A stretch of DNA of 64,000 bases from Agrobacterium cucumeris (GCF_030036535.1 NZ_CP080388.1:1116001-1180000), one strand, 5' to 3'; counted from the first letter of the stretch, positions 38,102-47,131 are shown. The notes: a model not told the origin generated them from the sequence alone. Translations and numbers: made by a program.

Positions 38102-39193
38102 ATGCCCGACATAAAATCTTTATTACCTGCAATCGACGCATGGACCGCCAGCTCATTGCTCCAAAAAGCTGTACGGCGTGGCGAGACAGAATACGCCCAA
38201 GCGGCGGCCATCAACTTCCACAAACTACGAGGCAATGCAATCTGGCGACGATTAACACTCATCGCCTATGAAGACATCGGCATCGGCGATCTCCCCCTTT
38301 GCGGCGACATTGCGCGATATGCGATTGATCGAAACGTCCGGAGACAAGCTGGAACAGATGGTGAGATAATTTTAGAGCTCACAAAGCAGATGAGCACAGC
38401 ACCTAAGAATCGAGAGACCGACTACCTGATATGCACCGCTAAGCAGGCCACCTTCACAGAGGGCCTCAGAGCGTCCGTGGCGGGGAGATCAATAGCGCAG
38501 ATGGTGGAGACAGCCACCGACCCCCGCACGCCGCTCCTAGAGCGCGCTACGGCAGCGTGGATGGCATCCGGTATCAACGGAGGCGGGCCACGTGTTCTAT
38601 CGAAGGGTGATTTACCAAGCCTAATGCGGGCATTGGAAGAAATTGGTTTGCCACCCGGTGTGTCCACCGCAATCGAGGGGGCTTCTGAAAAGACTCTCGA
38701 GCCAATCGTTGTGATGGTGGCTCTGTTATGGGTAGCTATTCGCGAAACACGTGAAGCGCCAATGATATTACGGGAGCCCGCGCCACGGTCAGTGCTATGC
38801 GGAGGTTTGCCGAGTTACACCTTCGACAAACATACCCGATTGGGAAAGCAAGCCATAAGACAACTTTTACGCGAGAGCAGCGTCGTCAGGGACTGCATTG
38901 CTGACTTTGTGCCTGAGTATAAAGCGATCGAAGTGGCAAGCATGGCCGCATTCTATGCAGATGCGATAGCCTTGAACCACAGGATAACTTGGACCAAATC
39001 CGACGCGCTTTTCGCTCTTGGTCGTAAAACCGACATGACAAAGATAGGCACACCAGACCCAGGAGTAGAGGCAATCACAAATATAGTGCTCGCCAACCTC
39101 GACCACCTCAATGAAATTCGCAGAAGGCTCCGAGAGGCACCGAAATCTTATAACGGCTTGACCGGAACCGTCGCACTGAGGGATGAAGCATGA
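38102..39193 (+). CDS. RarA/MgsA C-terminal-domain-like protein
   Basis: A 363-residue helical protein. The segment WTASSLLQKAVRRGETEYAQ and then IWRRLTLIAYEDIGIGDL resembles the C-terminal domain of the RarA/MgsA recombination factor (where it is RRLVRLASEDIGLAD), but the AAA+ ATPase part is absent. The ATG is preceded by AAGGAGG. The stop overlaps the next gene, a tyrosine recombinase, by 4 bp, so both belong to one operon. A role in recombination or in loading the recombinase is inferred. Confidence 0.6.
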   Translation: MPDIKSLLPAIDAWTASSLLQKAVRRGETEYAQAAAINFHKLRGNAIWRRLTLIAYEDIGIGDLPLCGDIARYAIDRNVRRQAGTDGEIILELTKQMSTAPKNRETDYLICTAKQATFTEGLRASVAGRSIAQMVETATDPRTPLLERATAAWMASGINGGGPRVLSKGDLPSLMRALEEIGLPPGVSTAIEGASEKTLEPIVVMVALLWVAIRETREAPMILREPAPRSVLCGGLPSYTFDKHTRLGKQAIRQLLRESSVVRDCIADFVPEYKAIEVASMAAFYADAIALNHRITWTKSDALFALGRKTDMTKIGTPDPGVEAITNIVLANLDHLNEIRRRLREAPKSYNGLTGTVALRDEA

Positions 39194-40188
39194 GCGATCT
39201 AACCCACGATAACTCTCATTATCAGGGGTTAAACCTCCTGAGATTTGAAAGCAGCGAAAATTTGCAATCAATTGCACAAGTCCCTGGTTTGGAATTTTTG
39301 GGAAAGTCAGTTCGAGAGTTTGTCTCCCAGAGTGTTGCGCTCAATACCCGTCGTGCGTATGCGTCAGACGTTGGGCGTTTCGAGCGCTGGGGAGGAGGAA
39401 TTCCGTGCAGTCCAGAGCTCGTTGCGACGTATGTCGCCACCCATGCGAAAACCCATAAAGCAGCCACACTTAGAAGATGGGTCGCGTCACTTTCATACGC
39501 CCATAGCGCTATCGGCCTGCAGGACCCTACGAAGACCAATATTGTTCAGGCAACACTCAAAGGCATCAATCGTTCAGTTGGTGCCGCCCCCAAAATGGTT
39601 AATCCTCTTTTGCGGGATGATCTGCTTTCGATTCTCGATGCAATGGCAATTAACCCTCGTGATTTCCGCGACAAGGCCTTACTCTTAATCGGATTCGCAG
39701 GAGGCTTTCGACGTAGTGAACTAGTTGCCCTTGACGTCGCTGACATTAAGGTCGTTCGCAGAGGGCTCATAATCAACATTCGCCGTAGCAAGACAGACCA
39801 AGAGGGCAACGGCCGACAGATTGCCATCCCGTTTGGTAGAACTCGTCATTGCCCTGTTGCTGCGTTTGAAGCTTGGCTGGAAACGTCTGGCATCCGGTTC
39901 GGGCCCATATTCAGGCCAATCAACCGGCACGGACGTATTTCGGAGGTACGTTTGCGTGATGGCTCCGTTGCAAAGATAGTGAAAGAGAGAATAAGTGCCA
40001 TCGGCGTCGATCCGTCGCTCTTCTCTGGTCATAGTTTGAGAGCCGGTTTCGCAACAAGCGCAGCACAGGCTGGAGCGTCGAGCTGGCAAATACGCCGCCA
40101 AACAGGGCACCAATCAGAGCAGATGCTGGCTCGCTACATTCGCTTAACGGAGTTGTTCGAGAGCAACGCTGCAAGCGCTGTCTTGTGA
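39190..40188 (+). CDS. Tyrosine recombinase/site-specific integrase (XerC/D-like)
   Basis: A 332-residue tyrosine recombinase. The N-terminal SAM-like domain (VREFVSQSVALNTRRAYASDVGRF) is followed by a catalytic domain with the Arg in GGFRRSEL, HSLRAG (His and second Arg), the third His in TGHQS and the nucleophile Tyr in MLARYIR. All catalytic residues are present, so it is probably active. It is translationally coupled to the RarA-C-like gene. It differs clearly from the end integrase at 56629-57759, and it may serve another recombination site. Confidence 0.9.
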   Translation: MSDLTHDNSHYQGLNLLRFESSENLQSIAQVPGLEFLGKSVREFVSQSVALNTRRAYASDVGRFERWGGGIPCSPELVATYVATHAKTHKAATLRRWVASLSYAHSAIGLQDPTKTNIVQATLKGINRSVGAAPKMVNPLLRDDLLSILDAMAINPRDFRDKALLLIGFAGGFRRSELVALDVADIKVVRRGLIINIRRSKTDQEGNGRQIAIPFGRTRHCPVAAFEAWLETSGIRFGPIFRPINRHGRISEVRLRDGSVAKIVKERISAIGVDPSLFSGHSLRAGFATSAAQAGASSWQIRRQTGHQSEQMLARYIRLTELFESNAASAVL

Positions 40189-40339
40189 AGGTTTACGGGA
40201 TGTACTGCGAGTCATAGGAGTCAAGTAGTGGCGATTCGGGATTCAATCGCCGCTATCTAACATTTAGCTGTCAGGATGGAGCCCGTCTTAATTGCGGTCG
40301 GCTTCTGACAAGACGATTACTTCTTCCGTGAGATTTTGC

Positions 40340-40810
40340 TTACAGAGCAAGTGTTGGATTTATATTTCCTATGGTTTCAGGAGGTGTCCCGGTCACATAG
40401 TAGTTTCCTGCGTTTTCGAGTTTCTTTAAAAAGCCACCGTCTCTGTCTGTAAGACCAATTCTTGAAGTCTCAGCGCCTGAAAAATCACAATTCGTAAAGC
40501 TGTTATTTTCGATAAAATCCTGCGCTAAGAATTTGATGTGGCAATCGATAAATGCGCATCCCTTAAACGACCAAGCTTCCTTTGCAACGACCGCCGTTTT
40601 CACTGTGGCATCTCTTAACTCCAGCAACATCTCCGCTCTGATCTTCTCGTATCTGGAGCCGGCGATGGTACCACCCGTTACTCGTAACCTCGAGCAGCCC
40701 AATATAGTTGGTATCGGTTTTTGAGGCTCCGAGCTTAAGTCGATTTTGATAGTTCTATTTGATGTGTGCCCAACTCCGCTCGCAGCTCTTAATGCACGGC
40801 GACAAGCCAT
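40340..40810 (-). CDS. Hypothetical protein with a degenerate pentapeptide-like segment
   Basis: A 156-residue protein of unknown role. Residues 85-120 (FKGCAFIDCHIKF, then FIENNSFTNCDFSG) show spaced Cys and Phe residues as in pentapeptide repeats, but too few repeats to be sure. No good ribosome site is seen. Its 5' end overlaps the 5' end of the divergent gene at 40762. A hairpin GGCGATT/AATCGCC lies downstream at 40226-40255 in the 151-bp gap to the recombinase. Confidence 0.45.
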   Translation of the reverse strand: MACRRALRAASGVGHTSNRTIKIDLSSEPQKPIPTILGCSRLRVTGGTIAGSRYEKIRAEMLLELRDATVKTAVVAKEAWSFKGCAFIDCHIKFLAQDFIENNSFTNCDFSGAETSRIGLTDRDGGFLKKLENAGNYYVTGTPPETIGNINPTLAL

Positions 40811-41394
40811 ATACTTGTAAATTCTATTTTTGTCAGCAGGGTCAGCGTGCGAAATTGCTCAAAATCGTTCTGGTCGAAGAAGGATGGTGTGAGCTAGTTC
40901 GTGCGTCTAAGGACATCGCATCCGTCCACGTGTGGGCTCATCTGGTCGCCGATGTCGAATTCTTCCAGCAATTTCCGAGAGGAGGTTGGAAGAGCCTTCT
41001 CATGCAGCGGTATACAATGGGTCCGTTGAGTGCTGCGTGCTTGATGGAACTCGGCATTCGTAATTATGCCGTCGACGATGTGAAAACGCTCGAAATCCGG
41101 CTGTATGGCGAATACTACAACGAAATCCTGAAACTTGACCTTCAGATCGGTCAAATCATCCGAGAAATGATCGACGATTACGATGATGCCGCAGCACTCA
41201 GCGTCGCGGACATGAAGGATGACGTCGTCAATCCTATAATAGCTGACCAATACAAAGTGCTGGCGCTGTTGGCTGAGCAGATCGCCAATTCGAAGGTTGA
41301 TATCGAAACCATCAATGGGAAGATCGCCGCGCTCGATGCCCGGAAGCGTGAGATCGGTGAAGCAATCATGGCCAGTCGATCATCGACAGTGTAA
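40762..41394 (+). CDS. Hypothetical protein, island
   Basis: A protein of about 210 residues, not recognised. It is mostly helical, with an acidic C-terminal half (residues 110-195, DYDDAAALSVADMKDD and AEQIANSKVDIETINGKI) that may form a coiled coil. The start is unsure: ATG at 40762 or at 40792, neither with a clear ribosome site. Its frame overlaps the divergent gene 40340-40810 at the 5' end. The downstream gap 41395-41749 holds repeats of CGTGCGTCAA-like text and one hairpin. Confidence 0.55.
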   Translation: MCAQLRSQLLMHGDKPYTCKFYFCQQGQRAKLLKIVLVEEGWCELVRASKDIASVHVWAHLVADVEFFQQFPRGGWKSLLMQRYTMGPLSAACLMELGIRNYAVDDVKTLEIRLYGEYYNEILKLDLQIGQIIREMIDDYDDAAALSVADMKDDVVNPIIADQYKVLALLAEQIANSKVDIETINGKIAALDARKREIGEAIMASRSSTV

Positions 41395-41749
41395 ATTGCT
41401 CGTCAATCCGTTTGCGTCACCGAAATTTTCAATCGTGCAATTCCGTTGCAATCGAATTTATCATCGGATTTCTTTTCGTGCGATTAACTGTGCGTCAATT
41501 CGTGCGTCAACGAAATTTCCAATTAATTTGACAAACACTCGTACATAGCCCATATCTCAATACGCCTTGTGTCATTTTATGCAGAGGGGTTTAACCTATT
41601 TATTTAGGTATCCCTCAGCCTGGCGTCTGTGTCGGTGGATTTTGAGCAGCGACAATGTCGTGATCTGATCTTACCGCAGCGGTGAAATGAAGTTCCGCAT
41701 AGGCCTTAGATTTCGGCGGGGACGTATTCGTACGTCCCCGTTCGCATTT
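41395..41749. other. Intergenic region with hairpin
   Basis: A 355-bp gap without a supported gene. Near its left end are several short direct repeats (CGTCAA, GTGCGTCAA). At 41718-41741 a 10-bp stem (CGGGGACGTA with its complement) with a UUCG-type tetraloop lies 9 bp after the stop of the minus-strand gene at 41750 and is a likely terminator for it. Confidence 0.6.
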
Positions 41750-42586
41750 CTACGTCATATAATCGTTCGGAAACATGTTGATATGTTTGCGCTCTTTGAT
41801 CGGGGTGGCCGTGCCGTGGCAATCATCGAAATTCCCGGCAATTTTTCCAGCTTCATTTGACACGTTGTAGTGCTTGCCGTGATCGTAACGCTTACCGAAC
41901 CGGAGCCTGGATGTGTAAGCACACGCGTCTCCATGTGGCGGATTCTTCGTTTCAGGTAGCGCGTGGTGCTCTGGACCATACGAGTAGAAATGATCGTTAT
42001 CGTCGACGTAATATGACGACTGGTCATTTGTTTTGATCGTTTTCGGTTTTTGTCGGTTTCGCATTTTTCCATAGAACTGATTGATCGACAGGGGCAGCCC
42101 CTTCATCGGAACCCCCTGCAGGAAAACCTTCAGCAAATCCTGTAGCTCGTCAGCGTCGAAATTTCTTAGCGGTAGAAGAAACATCTTTCGACGCTTCTCA
42201 TTGTCAAACTCGCTCGCGAAGTAAGCGAACGTCTTGGATATCGGCGGCAAACACCGATTAAAATAGTTATGGACGCTCATTCCGCCGAGGTTGCGATCAA
42301 ATTTGACGACGAAGAATATGCGACCAAGTTCCACAACGATATCGCTAAAGGTGTCGTCGAGGAGGATCACCGCTCCACTGACTTCATCAAAGCCGTTAGA
42401 AGCGTGCTCGAAAATCATCTTTTTCGCTTCAGCAGAGGACGCCGCCTTTATCGAGTAAACCTCGAATTTGGCAAAAATCTCCGGAAGGCCAACTCTTAGG
42501 TCTTTCGGGAATATGTTCGTTCGCTTTACACCGACATATCGGAAGACGTCGTCGGATTGCGTGACAACGATAAATTGAACGGTCAT
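41750..42586 (-). CDS. Hypothetical protein with a His/Tyr/Asp-rich C-terminus
   Basis: A 278-residue protein, not recognised. Residues 1-165 look like an alpha/beta domain. From about 180 onward it is rich in His, Tyr, Asp, Asn and Lys (DDNDHFYSYGPEHHALPE, GKRYDHGKHYN), a composition suggesting metal binding or disorder. Its ATG directly follows the TAA of the OST-HTH-like gene (TAAATG), so the two are one operon and probably work together. Confidence 0.6.
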   Translation of the reverse strand: MTVQFIVVTQSDDVFRYVGVKRTNIFPKDLRVGLPEIFAKFEVYSIKAASSAEAKKMIFEHASNGFDEVSGAVILLDDTFSDIVVELGRIFFVVKFDRNLGGMSVHNYFNRCLPPISKTFAYFASEFDNEKRRKMFLLPLRNFDADELQDLLKVFLQGVPMKGLPLSINQFYGKMRNRQKPKTIKTNDQSSYYVDDNDHFYSYGPEHHALPETKNPPHGDACAYTSRLRFGKRYDHGKHYNVSNEAGKIAGNFDDCHGTATPIKERKHINMFPNDYMT

Positions 42587-43018
42587 TTATTTTTCTTTGA
42601 CGAGCTTTGCCAATACGAACGCGGGAATGACGACACCACGAAGGTCTTCATCATCCAGAGTAGCGAGCGCCTGCAGGAAATTCAGGACAACATACTTGTT
42701 GGAGCGCCGTCGTTCTTTGCTCTTGGTCTCAGCCACTTCCTGCGCCACTTCGGCGGCTTCAACGACCTGATCGAAGGAATACGACTGAGCCGCTGGTATC
42801 AGGCCGATCTTGGCCTTCTTCGACGAATGCTGAACGACCTTAATTCTGTCGCTCAGTCCGCTGGCAAACTGTTTCAACGTGAGTGGAGCAATAATATCGC
42901 GATAGCTTCCGAGCTTCGGACCCAGCTCAGCCAATAGATACGGCGATTCTTCATCAGCCCAATATTTTTCGGTCATTTTGACTATCTCATCCGCGAGGGT
43001 CTTCTGCGGGTCATCCAT
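42587..43018 (-). CDS. Small OST-HTH/LOTUS-like protein
   Basis: A 143-residue basic protein. Residues 26-70 (PYLLAELGPKLGSYRD, then LKQFASGLSDRIKVVQ) match the pattern of OST-HTH/LOTUS domains (xLLxxLGxxL...xLxxFLxxxxdxFxv), which bind RNA in known proteins. The remainder is helical with a Lys/Arg-rich stretch. It is the first of two coupled genes with 41750-42586. The assignment is by pattern only; no database search was possible. Confidence 0.5.
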   Translation of the reverse strand: MDDPQKTLADEIVKMTEKYWADEESPYLLAELGPKLGSYRDIIAPLTLKQFASGLSDRIKVVQHSSKKAKIGLIPAAQSYSFDQVVEAAEVAQEVAETKSKERRRSNKYVVLNFLQALATLDDEDLRGVVIPAFVLAKLVKEK

Positions 43019-43196
43019 GTGGTGTCACTCTCTTCAAATCTGTTCTGCGACCAGGAATTGCATAGGCGCAGCGATTTTTCCAGCGATTTCAGCTTGCCTG
43101 GGCAGCTCTATTGCTCTCTGCGATCAAAGCGTTGACTTCACAGCCATTATAAAGCTCACTGCTCTGTAAACAGCAACTTTGTAGTGCAGGATAAAT

Positions 43197-43871
43197 ATGG
43201 CTGAGTACCGCATAGCGAAAGTGAGATTTTCCGAAGATGGAAATCCCTATCCTGTGAACTGCAAGTTCGGTGTTGAACCGAATGATTTCGTGATTGTCCG
43301 GCTGGAAGGCAAATTCACCCCACTGCAGAAGGCTCAGGTTGTCGCAGTGGAAACTTGGCGTGGAGAATGCAAACATAGCATTGTCTGCCGTGCCGACGAC
43401 ATCGATAGATATGGTGCCGGACCAGATGGCGTTTCTGACGAGGCAACTTTGGAACGTTTCCTGGTCGAATTCTTAAAAATGAAGAAATTTAAGGTCGTCT
43501 ACGAAAAATCTTACAAAGTCATCGAGGATCATCCGCGCTGGAACACGGCGTATGTTTTCGACCGTTACTATGGTTGGAACGAAAACAAGAGAAGCACCGT
43601 GCCGATGTTACTGCTCATAGGCAACGAGGGAATAGCTCATCGGGCACCTGATGCTGGAGAATGGATTGAGATGCGAGATGGGGCGATGCTCTTCAGGGAG
43701 GACCAGTTTTTTCTCACCCTGAGCCCAGATCGTGGCAATATCTACAAACAGGCAGCTGAGCGGGCTGAAGGTCCTCTGGCCCCTGATTTAAACCCGTACG
43801 ACAATACAAGAGGCCAGATAAGAGACGCTATCGGTGGCGATGGCTATCTGTCAGATGGAGAGTACGTCTAG
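43197..43871 (+). CDS. Hypothetical protein, island
   Basis: A 224-residue protein, not recognised. The N-terminal 60 residues (RIAKVRFSEDGNPYPVNCKF, then FVIVRLEGKFTPLQKAQVV) look like a beta-rich small barrel. The middle includes VVYEKSYKVIEDHPRWN and the C-terminus has many Asp and Gly residues. It overlaps the convergent gene at 43868 by 4 bp. No function is proposed. Confidence 0.6.
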   Translation: MAEYRIAKVRFSEDGNPYPVNCKFGVEPNDFVIVRLEGKFTPLQKAQVVAVETWRGECKHSIVCRADDIDRYGAGPDGVSDEATLERFLVEFLKMKKFKVVYEKSYKVIEDHPRWNTAYVFDRYYGWNENKRSTVPMLLLIGNEGIAHRAPDAGEWIEMRDGAMLFREDQFFLTLSPDRGNIYKQAAERAEGPLAPDLNPYDNTRGQIRDAIGGDGYLSDGEYV

Positions 43872-44443
43872 GCTTGGTCGTCCCAGTCGGGTGGTTGTTC
43901 GACCCAAAGACCTTCACCGACCAAGAAGTCGTGCCATTGCTCTGCCATGCTGTCGAACAGATCGAGGACGTTGATTTTCTCACCACCTGGCTCTTTTTGG
44001 ATGTATGCGGTTGGGTGGGTGTCAGTGAGCTTCTTGTCTTTCCAGATTAGCTTCACGGTACTCCCGATGGCCATGTCCTTCATCGGACCGCCTAGCTCCG
44101 ATGTCCTGTGCTTCACGTTATTGGCGATCCGTCGACAATAATCGATTGCGGGCATTTCCTTTTCATTGAGGTGGATAAAAGTCTGGATCGGACCAACTTC
44201 GCCCTTCTTGATCTTCTTGCCCTTCTTTAAGCCGGTGAGCCGCAGGTAGGCTTTAGAATCCAGCTCAACCAGCACCCAATCCAAAATATGTGATCCGGTC
44301 ACGGCTGCGTCGATGGCAGCATATTGGATGGCCGTCGAACTGTTGGCATTACGCAGACGTTCGATGTCGTAGACCAATTTCAGAAATAGGTCTGTCGACG
44401 ACCTCAAGCCAAAATACTTTTGTTGTCGAGGCGTCCTGGTCAT
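43868..44443 (-). CDS. Hypothetical protein, island
   Basis: A 191-residue protein, not recognised. It has a helical N-terminus (DLFLKLVYDIERLRNANSS), then a Lys-rich strip (GLKKGKKIKKGE) and a Trp/Pro-rich C-terminus. The arrangement of helices resembles HEPN-like or AbiV-like small proteins, with IDYCRRIANNVKHRT as a possible RxxxxH-like site (R-I-A-N-N-V-K-H is one residue too long), so this is weak. It is convergent with 43197-43871. Confidence 0.55.
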   Translation of the reverse strand: MTRTPRQQKYFGLRSSTDLFLKLVYDIERLRNANSSTAIQYAAIDAAVTGSHILDWVLVELDSKAYLRLTGLKKGKKIKKGEVGPIQTFIHLNEKEMPAIDYCRRIANNVKHRTSELGGPMKDMAIGSTVKLIWKDKKLTDTHPTAYIQKEPGGEKINVLDLFDSMAEQWHDFLVGEGLWVEQPPDWDDQA

Positions 44444-44480
44444 CTTGGCTCATCCTTACGCATGCCGTCATCCGGACTCC

Positions 44481-45032
44481 TCAGTTCGCAGAGCTGTCGA
44501 AGAACGAAACCATGACCATGCCATCCAGACCTGGCCCAGCGTGAACTTGCTGGACGCTGAAGTTCTTAGGTGATGAGAAGCCTAACAACTCCGCGCTGTA
44601 GACAGCAATGGTCGTACCACCCTGCTTCTGGTCTGCAATTTTCCGTGTTTTGTAGGTCGTCTCAATGTGCGTCCGGAGATCAGCAACCGCCTTATCATCT
44701 GCCTGGGTCACGATAGAGCAGCTTATGCTTGGCATGCCATCGACAATCTTCTTTGCAAACGCGATGGCGAAAGACCGGTCGTCTTTTCCGATCAGCCAAC
44801 CTGATGTCGCATCGGGATTTACCGATGGCAGCATGTCCGCCTCCATTTTCATGGATTTTGCTCCAAAATGGGCGGCTGTCTGTTTCACGAAAGGCTCAAG
44901 TAGCTTTTCATCGAGGCGACTGCCAATGCAGATGTTTTCCAGCAAGCCTTGTGCTGTCGGCACTTCATCTGCGGCATAAGCTGTTGAAACGCTGCTGATG
45001 CAGATGGCTGACAAGATTTGTAGAAAACGCAT
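44481..45032 (-). CDS. Secreted/periplasmic hypothetical protein
   Basis: A 183-residue protein with an N-terminal signal peptide (MRFLQILSAICISSVSTAYA) and a probable cleavage after YA near residue 20. The mature part starts with VPTAQGLLENICIGSRLDE. Two or three cysteines are present. The ATG at 45032 follows GGGGGATCGA. The product would be exported. The family and role are unknown. Confidence 0.7.
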   Translation of the reverse strand: MRFLQILSAICISSVSTAYAADEVPTAQGLLENICIGSRLDEKLLEPFVKQTAAHFGAKSMKMEADMLPSVNPDATSGWLIGKDDRSFAIAFAKKIVDGMPSISCSIVTQADDKAVADLRTHIETTYKTRKIADQKQGGTTIAVYSAELLGFSSPKNFSVQQVHAGPGLDGMVMVSFFDSSAN

Positions 45033-45102
45033 TCGATCCCCCTGATTGCAATTTCCAGTAGCGCAGAAATTGCTGTTTTTCCAGCGGTTTCGAGATCGCG
45101 GC

Positions 45103-45690
45103 CTAAGCTGCGATCTTCACCATCTTCCGAAGCAAAACCCCGATGTTCATACGCTGCTGACCAGGATTGAGGTGATCATACCGCTTCGTGACACCATGCT
45201 TTTCAGCGACCTCATAAAGCTTATTGAGGTCGAGTTTACCGTCGGTGCGCACCTGTTCATCGAGCCACTTATTGAACGGCGACTGCGCCGTGTTTTTCAG
45301 CCAAGCTTCACGCTGTTCCTTAGTGATCCGCATTTCGGATTTCACGTCATTGCGATATGTGCTGCCGGAGGAGAATAGGCCCGGACGTGTGATCTGGAGG
45401 CTCTTGCGATCATGCTGGTAGCCGATGTGCTCCATGATCTGCCTAGCCATGTGGCCGATCATCTGCTTGATCCGGTCGTCAATGACGTCCTCACCGAACT
45501 CTTTTACCAGGTATTTGCCCAGGGGTTCGACGGCGACACGCTCCAGCTCGGTTGCGGTCTGCATCCGGACCACGTTGACCGGATGCGTCATGAATTTCAG
45601 GATTTCCTGGCCCAGTTCGGTCTCAGCCAGTTCACGGAAATGCTGCGAGTCATATGCAAAGTCGGTCAAATCAAAATCGATATGGTCCAT
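45103..45690 (-). CDS. Hypothetical protein, island
   Basis: A 195-residue protein, not recognised by function. The C-terminal 50 residues (NKLYEVAEKHGVTKRYDHLNPGQQRM) look like a small helical domain of the kind seen in phage and island proteins. The start at 45690 is chosen from an AAGGATAATGGT site; a longer frame with ATGs at 45723 and 45717 exists. It is co-oriented with the secreted protein and the small membrane protein. Confidence 0.6.
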   Translation of the reverse strand: MDHIDFDLTDFAYDSQHFRELAETELGQEILKFMTHPVNVVRMQTATELERVAVEPLGKYLVKEFGEDVIDDRIKQMIGHMARQIMEHIGYQHDRKSLQITRPGLFSSGSTYRNDVKSEMRITKEQREAWLKNTAQSPFNKWLDEQVRTDGKLDLNKLYEVAEKHGVTKRYDHLNPGQQRMNIGVLLRKMVKIAA

Positions 45691-45780
45691 ACCATTATCC
45701 TTGGTGTGAATTATCATGCCCATGATATATACATCTGCTTTTGGTCGCGCAAGGGGTGGATTCGACAATTTCGACTTGTT

Positions 45781-46083
45781 TCAGTTTCTGCCAGAATTCG
45801 CGTCGTTCTGGCGCTTTTGTTGTTTGATTTGCTCTGAGTTGAGCTTGCCGCGCCATATGGCAGCACAAAATGTCACGATGGCAACTGCGCCAACAAGAAA
45901 GGGTGCAAAGGCCTGCGAAATCTTTTGTTTGGTTTCCGCGTTAGGCTGAGTGGCGACTGTGATACCGCTGCAAAGAAAAAATATGAACCCTAGTGCAGCG
46001 GCGATCAATGTTAACTGGAACCAACCATTTGCAGACAGATTGAAATCTTCTTCCGTTGTCGCCGCAAATAACCTCGAAATCAT
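45781..46083 (-). CDS. Small membrane protein
   Basis: A 100-residue protein with two membrane helices (LTLIAAALGFIFFLCSGI and PFLVGAVAIVTFCAAIW) and a charged C-terminal tail (KLNSEQIKQQKRQN). The start at 46083 follows GGGGGAAAGG; the longer open frame is not credible. It lies 90 bp upstream of the minus-strand gene at 45690. The 319-bp region 46084-46402 beyond it shows no gene. Confidence 0.6.
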   Translation of the reverse strand: MISRLFAATTEEDFNLSANGWFQLTLIAAALGFIFFLCSGITVATQPNAETKQKISQAFAPFLVGAVAIVTFCAAIWRGKLNSEQIKQQKRQNDANSGRN

Positions 46084-46402
46084 GCTACCTTTCCCCCAAT
46101 TTGCGAAGCTTGGAATAGCAGGCCGACGGTTAAAAGATCGCTGTTTATCGATCGACAAAAGCGAGCCTGTGTTTGTGACAGGTAGGTTGCTATAAAACGC
46201 CATACGCTGGTGAACTAAACGCACGGTCGCCAATATTGCGCCTTCGCCTCAGTCAAAGTCTGCCTGCTCCACACACGCCAAAAATTGTTAACTGAATGCG
46301 GTAGAACGCGCCATGCCATGCAACTTCCATATGATTAGGGAAAAGGGAGAAACCGCGTGCGCCAACTGTCCACAGCGGAGATAAATCAATCGCCTTAAAA
46401 TC

Positions 46403-46796
46403 ATGGTCGATAATTTAGACTTAACGTCGGATGTCTTCTCTTTACTACCTCCTGATGGAAAACCTCATGACGATGAGAAGTAACTCTGGGATTACAAAGA
46501 AAAAGTTGCTAAAGAGCCAACTGAAGGGTTGAGGGTTTCGTAGGCAGTTTGATATTGAGACATCCGAAATCATAAAGGATGCGGTTGCATTTCATAACGC
46601 ATTTGGTGGCTATATTGTTTTTGGCGTAGCTGACAAAGGTAAATCTCGGCTTAGAGGTGTAGATAACGATTTCAACTGCGCCGACTTCAATAACAGACTT
46701 AACTCAGTTATCGCCGATAATTCTGTTGAATGTGACTTCAAGGTATTTCCTTTAAGCAAGCTTGAAGCACAGCTCACAAGACTCGCCAAACCTTAG
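46403..46796 (+). pseudogene. Truncated, disrupted AlbA_2-domain gene
   Basis: The text reads MVDNLDLTSDVFSLLPPDGKPHDDEK, then a TAA stop, then LWDYKEKVAKEPTEGLRVS, then a stop, and after a frame change QFDIETSEIIKDAVAFHNA and GGYIVFGVADKGKSRLRGV to a TAG at 46796. The WDYKEK and DAVAFHNAFGGYIVFGV blocks match AlbA_2 (Schlafen-type) domains of helicase-related defence proteins. The remaining C-terminal part is missing. The gene is broken by at least one in-frame stop and one frameshift. Confidence 0.75.
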
Positions 46797-47131
46797 ACTG
46801 AAACCTTGGCGGTTTTCGCTCAGGCGGGTCACGATTTGGCATTTAGAGGGGTGAAATACGGAAGATCTGCGTGAGCGCCTTCAACCCAATGGCGCTCAGA
46901 GCAACTGATCGTTCCTCGGCGCCTAGACCATTTAGGTCGTTAGTTTTGAAATCGCGTCAAAAATCCGAGGGGGCACATGATTGCTACCAGAACGCCTGCC
47001 GAGAATTGCAGGTGGAAAAATCTTGCAAATACCAAACCATATCCAAAAGTGTGCTATCACCTTGATAGCTGCTTCGGCGTTTTTTGCCCGCGATCTGGTG
47101 GCAAAACCCGATGGAATGGGAAGGAACCTTT
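46797..47131. other. Intergenic region upstream of the methylase gene
   Basis: This 335-bp stretch follows the AlbA_2 remnant and must hold the promoter of the methylase gene. A 73-codon frame from 46977 has a good GAGGGGGC site but overlaps the methylase start and is not convincing. No repeat or RNA gene was recognised. Confidence 0.4.

Noticed and set aside
40894..41250. 118-codon minus-strand frame inside the gene at 40762-41394
   Set aside because: Lies fully within the longer + strand frame; neither has a known domain, but the longer frame with a coherent helical C-terminus is preferred.
43868..44443. HEPN catalytic motif in the hypothetical protein
   Set aside because: The R...H spacing in RIANNVKH is seven residues apart and not RxxxxH, so no HEPN call is made.
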